A DNA stretch of 41,739 nt, taken from the NCBI GenBank assembly GCA_943704495.1, contig CALSCR010003704.1, positions 1-41,739 of the forward strand. The letters are read 5' to 3'. Below the pieces are notes generated by a model. It was not told where the DNA came from, ran no database searches, and worked only from the letters and a program-made list of their open reading frames with translations. Positions 12,524 through 20,608 of the stretch are shown here, piece after piece. Numbering within the stretch: the first letter of the stretch is position 1; each line of letters opens with the position of its first letter. Position numbers and translations under genes: made by a program. This stretch comes from Pigoraptor chileana (lineage: Eukaryota > Opisthokonta > Filasterea).

Positions 12524-13000
12524 ATGCCGCAGTTGCGTTGTTGTTTGGAGGCTGTATTTATGGCTGTGTTTCCATGGGCTATTTTGTTTTGTTTTCGTTA
12601 TATAAAGTGGTCGTTCGGTTTGATTGATACGCCGAAATTCCGCCGTTGTGCATCAGGCGGCGGCAGTGCCACTGATGAGGAACTTGTTTTGACATGGACT
12701 CTCCCTGCGGGCTTATCAACTTTTGTGTTGCATGCACTTGCAGCTTTAATTTTCTGTGGTCTGTTTATTCTTTTTTCGTATTGCGTATGTGGATCGCTTT
12801 TCATTTCCCTGTCTCCGGCTGAGTTGCTTTATCCAATCACTGTGACTTCGTCAGTGCAGTTGTTTTGCACAATTGCAACTCACTGCCGGTCGGTTACAAC
12901 TGAAGGCAAGTACAATAGTGTGTTCAGTGCCCACGATTTTGTTTTTTTTGAGAAGATGAAAACGCATGTTTATACGGATTCGAAAAAGAAGATGAGTTAA
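12524..13000 (+). CDS. Small membrane protein with a C-terminal dilysine signal
   Basis: Single-exon frame of 158 aa from the ATG at 12524; the longer open frame to 12485 begins with TTG. I do not recognise the family. Two clear hydrophobic segments are visible: residues about 7-24 (LEAVFMAVFPWAILFCF) and about 70-97 (HALAALIFCGLFILFSYCVC), with a Ser/Gly loop between. The last four residues are KKMS, which fits the KKxx endoplasmic-reticulum retrieval signal. It lies 175 bp after the GH3 stop on the same strand. Coding status rests on length, composition and the plausible topology, not on homology; a fortuitous frame is possible. Confidence 0.5.
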   Translation: MPQLRCCLEAVFMAVFPWAILFCFRYIKWSFGLIDTPKFRRCASGGGSATDEELVLTWTLPAGLSTFVLHALAALIFCGLFILFSYCVCGSLFISLSPAELLYPITVTSSVQLFCTIATHCRSVTTEGKYNSVFSAHDFVFFEKMKTHVYTDSKKKMS

Positions 13001-13136
13001 GTTTCAGAGATTGGGCCGAAAGATTTACGGAAGTAAAAAAAAATGTATGGACAAAGAAACAAATCAGATGTCGGGACGGCGATCGCTCATAAGCACATGA
13101 AGGGGAAGGTCCAAAGTTGACCCTCTTGTTCAATGA

Positions 13137-14009
13137 TTACTTCTTCGTCGTCTGAGCTGGAAACTCCCAAAACGACGGAAGTGCATCGAACACGAAAGCC
13201 TGAAAGCGGCAGGGCAGGGAAGATCCATCATTCAACAGCCGAACACGGCTGTGTTGCGCTTGGGTACGACCTATCTTGCCTGTGCGACTGGTCCGGTGAG
13301 CGACGTACTGCTTATTCTTTTTGAGGTGGTAGATGTGGCGACGATGCATGAGGTCCACAGCGTTGGAGCGGGCGGCGTGTGTTTGCGCCGGGTGTAAAAT
13401 GTCCATCAACAACTCTCTTAAAACCGCATACGCGGAGGTCGTAAGGTAGACGTCATCGCCGACCATACGGAACGCCATCTCATTCCCGAGACGGAACTTA
13501 ACGCAGTCAACAACTTTCCATGCGAAATCGTGGATCTGTTCCGAAACATTCAGCGAAGTCGTGGAGTGGTTGGTCGAGATCGGGTCAGTTCCGCTGGGTA
13601 GGTTTGCAGGCGCCGCGCCGCCAGTCGACGCGTTCAAGCCACTTGGCGGCTGAGATGGTTGCGACTGTACGATAGTCACTGTGGCCGAATGAGTGGGCGT
13701 TGCTGGCAACGACTGATAGTGACTCCCGACAATAGTAGTGACGGGGGGCTGTGCCGCAGGGACGGTGCCGAACGGCGGACTCCCTGCGGCCGCACACTGT
13801 GCCGGCGCGGTGGTGGTGGCTGGCCGTGGGTGAGCCGCTGTGGCGAGTGCGGCTGCGGGCATCACGGGCATCATCACCACGGCCTCGATCTCGAGGAGTT
13901 CGTTGCAACAGGCGACCAACTCATCCGCGTTGAAATTAAATTGGCAAGCGGGCTTTCTCGAGAGAAAATCAGGCTCTCCTTCCAATGTGTCGTGCGTGTG
14001 ATAGTCCAT
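13137..14009 (-). CDS. Orphan intronless protein A, Pro/Thr/Ala-rich linker
   Basis: 290 aa from the ATG at 14009 (the frame can be read three codons further only from TTG). No family recognised. Parts in order: a short N-terminal segment with FNADELVACCNELLEIEAVVM (about 26-46); a low-complexity linker rich in Ala, Pro, Ser and Thr (about 48-145); and a C-terminal domain beginning SEQIHDFAWKVVDCVKF that becomes strongly basic (DLMHRRHIYHLKKNKQYVAH). Single exon in an intron-rich neighbourhood. Its architecture resembles the next co-oriented gene at 15134-16129. The basic C-terminus suggests nucleic-acid binding, an inference only. A duplicated TATA element lies about 50 bp upstream of its start. 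Confidence 0.65.
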   Translation of the reverse strand: MDYHTHDTLEGEPDFLSRKPACQFNFNADELVACCNELLEIEAVVMMPVMPAAALATAAHPRPATTTAPAQCAAAGSPPFGTVPAAQPPVTTIVGSHYQSLPATPTHSATVTIVQSQPSQPPSGLNASTGGAAPANLPSGTDPISTNHSTTSLNVSEQIHDFAWKVVDCVKFRLGNEMAFRMVGDDVYLTTSAYAVLRELLMDILHPAQTHAARSNAVDLMHRRHIYHLKKNKQYVAHRTSRTGKIGRTQAQHSRVRLLNDGSSLPCRFQAFVFDALPSFWEFPAQTTKK

Positions 14010-14058
14010 CTTTGTCAATCAAGGCCAATTTTTTTTGGCGATGTTTGTGGATCAATCA

Positions 14059-14082
14059 CTTTATATACTACTTTATATACTA
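14059..14082 (-). promoter_or_regulatory. Tandem duplicated TATA element
   Basis: Two exact, abutting copies of the 12-mer TAGTATATAAAG on the minus strand, about 50-75 bp upstream of the orphan A start codon at 14009. Position and sense fit a core promoter. Confidence 0.6.
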
Positions 14083-14217
14083 AGGTACTTTTTTTGGGGC
14101 CTTCAAATAATCCCTCAGAATTAATTTTTGTCGATGCACAAATTTTTTTTTCTTTATACCCGCAGTCGGCCGTGGGTCATTGACTTGAAATTTGTACTGC
14201 CAAGTGTGATCGGCTCG

Positions 14218-14490
14218 GCCCAAGACATTGGGACTGATGACTATGTACAACCACCGACAGGTCAGTTCCAGTGCCCGGCACGGCTGACAACTGGTCCGGC
14301 CGAGCACAGCTGCCGTGGACACTGAATTATTTCGCCCGGCACACTAACTTAAGGCAACAGGCCCGGGCCGCCACACGGCACTCCGAGCCGGCACTCAGTG
14401 CTCCCTGCCGTTACAGTGCCGGCCACTGGGCCGACCATCTCCACTGACACGCTGCGTCGTCGTTCACCAGCGGCATTTACTTAATAAAAT
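14218..14490 (+). repeat. Dispersed GC-rich repeat, copy 1
   Basis: Shares ordered sequence blocks with 24285-24550 on the same strand: GTCAGTTC (14261), GGCACACTAACT (14338; the other copy has one extra C), the palindrome GGCCCGGGCC (14360) and a terminal TTAATAAAAT (14481). The body is rich in CCGGC words and the end is AT-rich. It looks like an old short interspersed element of unknown class. Confidence 0.5.
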
Positions 14491-14799
14491 TGAAGTCCGA
14501 TTATTTTTGACTGTAAGAACTAATACAAAAATGTTAATCTAACCACACTCACTTCGTCTGCTGTCTGCCGCGGTGCTCTGGCTCCACGTCAGGTCGAACT
14601 GCGTCAGCGTTGCAACGTGGGCAAACGGCATCAGAGATAATATTCGGCAGTCTCTTGATGCATGATATGCAGCAATCGGATGGACGTCAGCACCGGCAGT
14701 AATCATCATACTGTGACTTCGTGGTGGCCTCGGCTGTAAGGCTATCATTGAGTCAAATGACAATCCTGCTGCGGTTTTTGCAGGCGCAGTTGGTGGGTT

Positions 14800-14879
14800 T
14801 GTTTTTGACGCTGCTTCAGTTCACTCCGCGATGATTCGCGATCCTGAATCAGAGTGAACTGAAGCAGCTTCGAAAAACA
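14800..14879. repeat. Long hairpin (17-bp perfect plus 7-bp outer stem)
   Basis: Left arm 14810-14826 and right arm 14852-14868 are perfect reverse complements (GCTGCTTCAGTTCACTC). After a small 3/4-nt internal loop a further seven pairs form (14800-14806 with 14873-14879). The 25-nt loop contains its own five-pair hairpin, CGCGA/TCGCG, at 14827-14840. Confidence 0.9.
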
Positions 14880-15133
14880 GGCCGAGGAAACAGGGAGAGC
14901 CGATTTCTCCCGAGTTCTTTCAACTCAAACGTCGAATTTGTTTTTATTTCTTGCTGAATGAAAAAGAGCGCCTACAATACACTGATGTACACCGCAACTA
15001 GTTGAGTAAATAAAAAACGCACATTTTTGCACTCTGCCTGCCGCATTCAGATGTCAGTGCCGGAAAGATTCCCGGCTCAGTAACAGCGGCCAGTATATTA
15101 ATGTAAAGCAGTATGTTATAATAAGGCAGACCG

Positions 15134-16129
15134 TCACGTCCTATATCCTGCAACGGCGAGCCCAATCTTCTGTGCGAAATCCGACACGATGGTCAGGTCA
15201 GTGTTACCACTGGCGTCACCAACGCGAAGATTACCATTTCCATAATCAGAACCGAAGATGAAGGGCAACAAAACGCCCTTCACGCGATGACGGCATGCCT
15301 CCTTCTCCTTTTGTGTCGGTTTCGGAAGGAGAACTTTGCGGATCCTTCGGACAAGTGCCTTGCGACCGACAGAATTGAGAATTCCGCGGTGGATGTGGCG
15401 CCGAACGCCGAGGTCGGCCCCATTGAGCATACTGTCAATTGGTTGCTCCAGCATTTCCGTGACTTGATCGAGAGTAAGATTTTTCCTGCCACCTGTGGGT
15501 CGCGGCTCAAAGACGACGACAGGCGCTGACGGTAAAGCAACGCGGGAGTTTTGGATGACACCACTAGTGCCGCTACCAGCGACCGCGCCGTAGCACGCCG
15601 CCGTGGAGACTGGCGAAGCGCCAGATTGCGAATTGTAGGCAGAATATGAAGTTGTTGGAGGTGAATACGGGAGCAGAAGCGGCGACATCGGCATCGTTGG
15701 AGGGGCGCCGAGAACGGACGCCGGCAGTGCGGCAGAAGAAGTGGGAACGGTGATTGTCGAGCGAGCATCCGGGGTGGTGCACCACTGCAACACATCGTTC
15801 CACTCGTCCACTGCGATGTCCAGCATTTCAAGGTCGTCGAGCAGTGGCAAAAGGGCTTCGAATTGGTCGGGCTTGCAAATTAAATCATCGACGTGGGGGG
15901 GTGGCTGTGGCTGGCAGGCAGGCGCGCCATCCATTCGCACGCACTCGCGGAGGTACTCACAGGCGGCATGGGCAGGGGCAGGGGCAGAGGCAGAGGCAGA
16001 GGAGTACGGGGAGTACGGGGAGTACGGGCAGTGCGCGTGCGTTGGACTGGCGCTGCGACTCGCTTTCGTGGGTCCGGCGAGCATTTCGCGCATCGTTGTG
16101 GTTGTATGTGTAAATGTTGCGTTGTACAT
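15134..16129 (-). CDS. Orphan intronless protein B, Pro/Ser/Ala-rich
   Basis: 331 aa in one exon, ATG at 16129. No family recognised. The N-terminus is low-complexity with YSPYSPYS and SASASAPAPA repeats (about 35-54), encoded by tandem 9-bp and 6-bp DNA units. An acidic, leucine-rich helix follows (FEALLPLLDDLEMLDIAVDEW, about 89-109), then a second Pro/Ser/Tyr-rich linker to about 210. The C-terminal domain has a strongly basic helix (VRRHIHRGILNSVGRKALVR) and ends DFAQKIGLAVAGYRT. The order 'short helix, disordered linker, basic domain' matches orphan A, and both contain an RRHI word, but similarity is too weak to call paralogy. A regulatory or DNA-binding role is a guess. Confidence 0.7.
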   Translation of the reverse strand: MYNATFTHTTTTMREMLAGPTKASRSASPTHAHCPYSPYSPYSSASASAPAPAHAACEYLRECVRMDGAPACQPQPPPHVDDLICKPDQFEALLPLLDDLEMLDIAVDEWNDVLQWCTTPDARSTITVPTSSAALPASVLGAPPTMPMSPLLLPYSPPTTSYSAYNSQSGASPVSTAACYGAVAGSGTSGVIQNSRVALPSAPVVVFEPRPTGGRKNLTLDQVTEMLEQPIDSMLNGADLGVRRHIHRGILNSVGRKALVRRIRKVLLPKPTQKEKEACRHRVKGVLLPFIFGSDYGNGNLRVGDASGNTDLTIVSDFAQKIGLAVAGYRT

Positions 16130-16882
16130 GATGTGTATGTTGTTGTCAATGGGTTGATTTTTGGAGACCTGCAGTGTCTATCAAAACGTATTGGAACTTC
16201 CGATTGAGTATATATTTTATTGTGTATGAGGATGTATTGGGGGGTTTCAATTGGGAACAAAATAAATCCTAACCCTCACCCTTTAGTGTGGCGAATAATT
16301 GTTTTCGGTCTTCAGTGTGACGCATAAATATTTTTCGCTCGTTTTATTTTGACTAAAGAATAAATCCTAACCCGCACCCTTTAGTGTGACGAATTATTTT
16401 TTTCGGTCTTCAGTGTGACGCATAAAATATTTTTCGCTCCGTTTTATTTTGACTAAATAATAAATCCTAACCCTCACCCTTTAGTGTGGCGAATAATTTT
16501 TTTCGGTCTTCAGTGTGGAAATAAATAAATATTTTTCGCTCCGTTTTATTTTGAGTAACGAATAAATCCTAACCCTCACCCTTTAGTGTGGCGAATAATT
16601 TTTTTTGGGTCTCCAGTGTGACGCAGACTAAGTGTAGTTGCCCATAATATGCCGAGATCTCGTGAACTATCTAAGTAGGTTTGGCGAGCTTTCGTAAATT
16701 GAAAGTCTTTCCGTTGTTGGAACTGATGAGCAAAGCCGGATGGAAATACTGAGCACAGGGACCACAACCACTGGTGAATAGTTTTACTTCACTTTGGCCA
16801 GCATCTTTCCATTTTCAATTCCGGAACTTGTTGAAGATTTTTTCACGAGAGTTCTGTTGGTGTTATTTCGAGGACACAAAAA
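16130..16882. promoter_or_regulatory. Divergent promoter region containing a tandem repeat
   Basis: Separates divergent starts of orphan B (16129) and the zinc-ribbon gene (16883). About half is the 100-bp tandem repeat at 16261-16625. No other gene is supported. Confidence 0.45.
16261..16625. repeat. 100-bp tandem repeat with telomere-like cores
   Basis: About 3.6 units starting at 16261, 16359, 16459 and 16561 (spacings 98, 100 and 102 bp). Each unit begins AATAAATCCTAACCC and continues with TCACCCTTTAGTGTG, TTTTCGGTCTTCAGTGTG and ATTTTTCGCTC blocks. The reverse strand of each core reads CTAAAGGGTGAGGGTTAGG, close to TTAGGG-type telomere DNA. Units are highly similar, so the array is recent or homogenised. 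Confidence 0.95.
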
Positions 16883-17301
16883 ATGGGCACTCACGTGCCT
16901 ACGGAGACGCCTCCTCGGGGGGCAATGGCGCAACTTGTGACAGTAGAATGTCCAGGATGCGGGTCGAACGTGGAAGTTCCGCATGACATCCTTGAGCTTC
17001 GAGAGCATACAAAGAATCGCATTGTTGGCATGCGAAAGGGAATGCTCGAATGCAAATGGTTTGTGCTTCCGGAGTTTGTTGTGCTCTGTGTTTATGCTGC
17101 AACCCCACACACGTTGGACTTGGAGTTTGAGTGAGAGCATTGGGCCCCATGGTGACTTTCTCCTCCGCAGTTTATTTGTTATGATTTGAATGACGCGGCT
17201 TGATGTTCTATTCGTTTCTAAATCCATGACTTGACAATTGCAGGTGCAACAGACGCTTTTACGGACCCGGAATGGATCTCTGCCTGTGCTCTGTGCTATG
17301 A
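16883..17301 (+). CDS. Tiny zinc-ribbon protein
   Basis: Two exons, 16883-17058 and 17244-17301, give 77 aa with a GTTTGT donor and TTGCAG acceptor. Splicing restores a second CxxC: the first exon carries ECPGCGSNVEV, and the join produces ECKWCNRRFYG, so two CxxC pairs about 35 residues apart form a likely zinc ribbon. The rest is charged and helical (DILELREHTKNRIVGMRK). Without splicing the frame loses the second pair, which supports the intron. No named family is clear; small transcription-factor-like, ribosomal or redox zinc ribbons are all possible. It is divergent from orphan B. Confidence 0.65.
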
Positions 17302-18675
17302 CATTCTTCACTATTTCGCGCCCCGAGGAGGCCACAGCTGCACTTTAAACCAGTAGTTGTGGTGTGTGCAACTCAAGGTCATGCTCATGTCGTGTATCGT
17401 GGCTGTGAGTGATGATTGTCTTCAATTTTCCACCGTGGAATGTTGGACGTTCACGAGGGGGAAGAAACAAGAGAGAGGACTGGGCCCGTTTAAGAAGTAA
17501 AACGGTGCTTGATTTGGCATCAGATTTACGGCCGCTGCAGTTCATTTTCAATGGGTACAATATGACTGCCGATTTCAGTTTTGTGTGCAAAATCGGCATG
17601 TGTGTGGTACATGTGCAGCAGATTAACCAGTGGCAATCATGGATGTAAATGTTGCTCGTGGGTTAACAGACTTATTTGTGTTCATCATAATCAAGCATGC
17701 TTTCTATTCGGGGTTAAAAACGCAGTATCAACAAAAATGATAAAAATTTGGTCGTGGGGTATGCGTGCCACCCATTTCTCACATTCCTGCTGCGATCATG
17801 CAACACGAAAATCAGTCACGTGCAGGCACATATTTATATATATTAATTATAACCTCTCACTTCTAAGCTTAGAACCAAGGCCTTTTAACTTCGGGGTCGC
17901 TGTTTTTGGCGACACCACGCTTCCACTCGAACTAGCGACTTACCTTCCACTCCAGCGTTCATCTGTTCGAAACCCATCCGGGGAATGTCCGGGTGACAAA
18001 GGTAACATCGGCAGTTAAAGAATGCAGCCGCATTAGAAATTTCTTGAATGTTGCTTACACGTGTTTTTGTCAACACGCCCACTGGCGGGTTGGCGATCAA
18101 CAGTGTGCTCAGCCCAGCAGCTGTACAACAATGAAACAACGTCGAAATGGCTTCATATTGGCACGCACGCACGGAATGTAGAACTGAACCAGACATACAC
18201 TTCTGCTGATATGCATACATGCCACTACACGCACATGCACACGCGCGCACGCATACGCACGGCAACACACACACACGCACGCGCTCGCGACGCACGGCAA
18301 CACACACACACACGACGCCACCCACCATCCCACTCGAAAGAATAAACTCGGCAGAAAAAACCACAAGCAAATGAGACGAATCCTCTTCACGTCGTATTCT
18401 CACCTCTCAAACTCAAATGGAAAGTGGCCCTCACATTGTGATCCGCATATCAACGGACGCATCACATAGCATCAGCATCAACGCAAACGACGACACAACG
18501 GACATCATTGTCTCGGCCCTACTTCTTTCAGGCATCATCCTTTTCTTATTTGCGACAATCGGGATGGGAAGAGCAGCTTTTCCAGACCGTCATTGATTGG
18601 GCAAAAAGATTCAGAGAAGCAACAAAGGACAGAAGAGTTTCGACCGTAAATGCCGGGCGGCTCGCCACAGCTACA
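17302..18675. other. Gap upstream of the GT2 gene
   Basis: No firm gene. A (CA)n-rich tract lies at about 18215-18320. An ATG-initiated frame at 18417-18596 (59 aa) carries a hydrophobic stretch SALLLSGIILFLFATIGM and ends 80 bp before the GT2 start, in another frame. It could be an upstream open reading frame, a missed 5' exon or chance. AT-rich sequence at 17825-17850. Confidence 0.45.
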
Positions 18676-20394
18676 ATGAAGTCAACTCCTCAACAACCAC
18701 AACTTTCAACAGCAGCGGCAACTCGCCCGCCGATCTCCATTTCGACACACCGAGGATTAAAAGCGGTGTTTCGGGTGCTGTTTGCGTGCACCACGCTCGC
18801 CGCGACTGTCCACATCGTTGAGCGTGCGTCCTTCAGCATCGGAATATACGAGCGATCTTTCTTTGCGTGCGAAGTTATCCTCATAATAATGACACTCATT
18901 AATCTTGCGACGATGCTTCCCCACGTGCGTGCGCTGATGTCACACGCTGAAGCTGAACGCCTCCTCCGGCTAAAAGGCAGACAGCTTCCGTTGGTCGACG
19001 TCGTCATTGCGACACACAAGGAACCAGTGGACATCATCGCAAACACAGTCAAGGCCGCACTCGAAATCGACTATCCTGTGGATCGCATGCGCGTGTTTGT
19101 GATCAATGACGGACACGGCACCGACTTTGAGCCACGCCTGCGCGCACTGTACGACGGGCGATATACGGTGTATCGGCGCGACAACAACGAGGGACACAAG
19201 GCGGGCAATATCAATAATTTTTTGACGAAGACGAGGGAGGATCCCTCGGATCTCATTCTCATACTCGATGCCGACATGTGCGCACGCAAGGAAGCCCTAA
19301 AGTCGCTTGTGCCGTACTTCCTGCAGAACAAGCGGCTAGGATTCGTGCAAGGCGCACAGAGGTTCAGTCCGTGCGAGGACGCGTGGTGCCTCGATGACGA
19401 GTGGGCCTGCTGGTACGATGTTGTACAGCCCCACCGGGATAGCATCGGCGTCGCTGTTTGCCTCGGGACGAACTTCATCATCCCACGCCGCGTGTTGGAC
19501 GCCGTCGGGGGATTTCCAAAGGACTTTGTGATCGAGGACGCCGCTCTTGCACTTCTCGTCCACTCGCTTGGCTACGAAACGCGCTACACCGGCGGGACTA
19601 TCGCAATGGGGCTCGGTCCGCCCGACGGCAGCTCGATGGTCCGTCAGCAAGTGCGCTACTGCGAAGGCAACGCGCAGCTCGTGCGGTGGCTGTTGTGGGA
19701 TCGCGCACTCCCAGACCTTCATATTGGAAAGAAGGCGGCGCAGATCTTCTTTTTCTGTTATTACCTCCTCGGCCCTTTCGTTGTCGCCATGATGATTGAT
19801 CCCTTTGTGCGGTTCGCCTTCTATATGCCGCCGCCGCCAGGTCTTTGCAACAGAACATATCTCCCGTTCATTGCTCTTGCGACCATTACCGAACTTCTTG
19901 CGTATTATCCGCATCACGCCAGTCTTTATCGCCGAAAGCAGATGTTCGCCGTGCTTGCGTGGCCGTTCACGGTCGCATGGACCGCGTTTTCGGGGCGCGC
20001 CGTCGAATTCGTGCCAACGCTTTCAGAAGATTCTGCATCTCCACTAGAGTCTCCGAGCAATTCCCCGCCAACGCACAAGCAATTGCTTGCGGCACCCAAC
20101 AAAAAGAGTTCCACTGCATACGCGATGCGATTTCATATTCTATACGGGATCGGCGTGGGACTTGCTGCGATCCTTGCGCAGATGGGCTTTGTTGCGATGG
20201 TCGACACCTTGCGCGTCGCATACGCAGCCTCAAACATGATGCCGGTCCTCGGCGTGATTCTCGCGGGGAAGCAGTCGATGGTCGCGCGCATCAAAGGGCT
20301 TACGTATGCGCCTCTTGTGGGCGTGGTTGTGATCGGCGCCTTCATGGTTGCCACGGGACAGCCAGTGCTTGTACCTCTTCTTCCTTATTACTAA
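18676..20394 (+). CDS. Cellulose-synthase-like GT2 glycosyltransferase
   Basis: Processive family-2 glycosyltransferase, 572 aa, intronless. Two N-terminal membrane segments (about 31-48 and 62-84) precede the cytosolic catalytic domain. Motifs: ATHKEP (112-117), VINDG with the first aspartate (145), LDADM as the DxD site (198-200), FVIEDAAL as the TED-type acid (288), then QQVRY (324-328) at the usual QxxRW position. Membrane segments follow at about 357-378, 396-411, 421-437, 487-510 and 544-560. No PilZ domain is present. The UDP-sugar donor is inferred from the family; the polymer (cellulose, another beta-glucan, or chitin/hyaluronan-like) cannot be told. ATG 18676 is the first in-frame methionine; the open frame extends upstream to 18508 only with a TTG start, and a missed 5' exon is possible. 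Confidence 0.9.
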   Translation: MKSTPQQPQLSTAAATRPPISISTHRGLKAVFRVLFACTTLAATVHIVERASFSIGIYERSFFACEVILIIMTLINLATMLPHVRALMSHAEAERLLRLKGRQLPLVDVVIATHKEPVDIIANTVKAALEIDYPVDRMRVFVINDGHGTDFEPRLRALYDGRYTVYRRDNNEGHKAGNINNFLTKTREDPSDLILILDADMCARKEALKSLVPYFLQNKRLGFVQGAQRFSPCEDAWCLDDEWACWYDVVQPHRDSIGVAVCLGTNFIIPRRVLDAVGGFPKDFVIEDAALALLVHSLGYETRYTGGTIAMGLGPPDGSSMVRQQVRYCEGNAQLVRWLLWDRALPDLHIGKKAAQIFFFCYYLLGPFVVAMMIDPFVRFAFYMPPPPGLCNRTYLPFIALATITELLAYYPHHASLYRRKQMFAVLAWPFTVAWTAFSGRAVEFVPTLSEDSASPLESPSNSPPTHKQLLAAPNKKSSTAYAMRFHILYGIGVGLAAILAQMGFVAMVDTLRVAYAASNMMPVLGVILAGKQSMVARIKGLTYAPLVGVVVIGAFMVATGQPVLVPLLPYY

Positions 20395-20608
20395 GCTTAG
20401 AAACTAAAAAGTGTGACCGGTCGAAACAATTTCTGATGTCAGTTTGACGTATTTTTGCTTGCGAGATATCGCAAATGCGATCGCATTCTCACTGCTAAAA
20501 GGCAAGTCCGTGTCAAATAAAAGCCAAAGACTCTTTTTCATCATCGTCAACTACTGAGTGTCAAGTTTGCAAGTAGCATCAGGACACATTAATCCGACAG
20601 CGTATAAT

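Larger units (their letters stand above)
14010..15133. other. Intergenic region between orphan genes A and B
   Basis: Holds the duplicated TATA element, a GC-rich repeat (14218-14490), a long hairpin (14800-14879) and a smaller GC-rich patch (15035-15100) with words such as CAGTGCCGG. Short open frames inside, such as 14539-14763 on the minus strand, have no support. Confidence 0.6.

Noticed and set aside
16261-16625. Chromosome end
   Set aside because: The telomere-like cores are separated by 80 bp of other sequence and flanked by genes on both sides.
16784-17335. Minus-strand frame of 183 codons
   Set aside because: Opposite to the better supported zinc-ribbon gene, with no domain.
19336-19917. 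Frames antisense to the GT2 gene
   Set aside because: Shadows of a strongly supported coding sequence.
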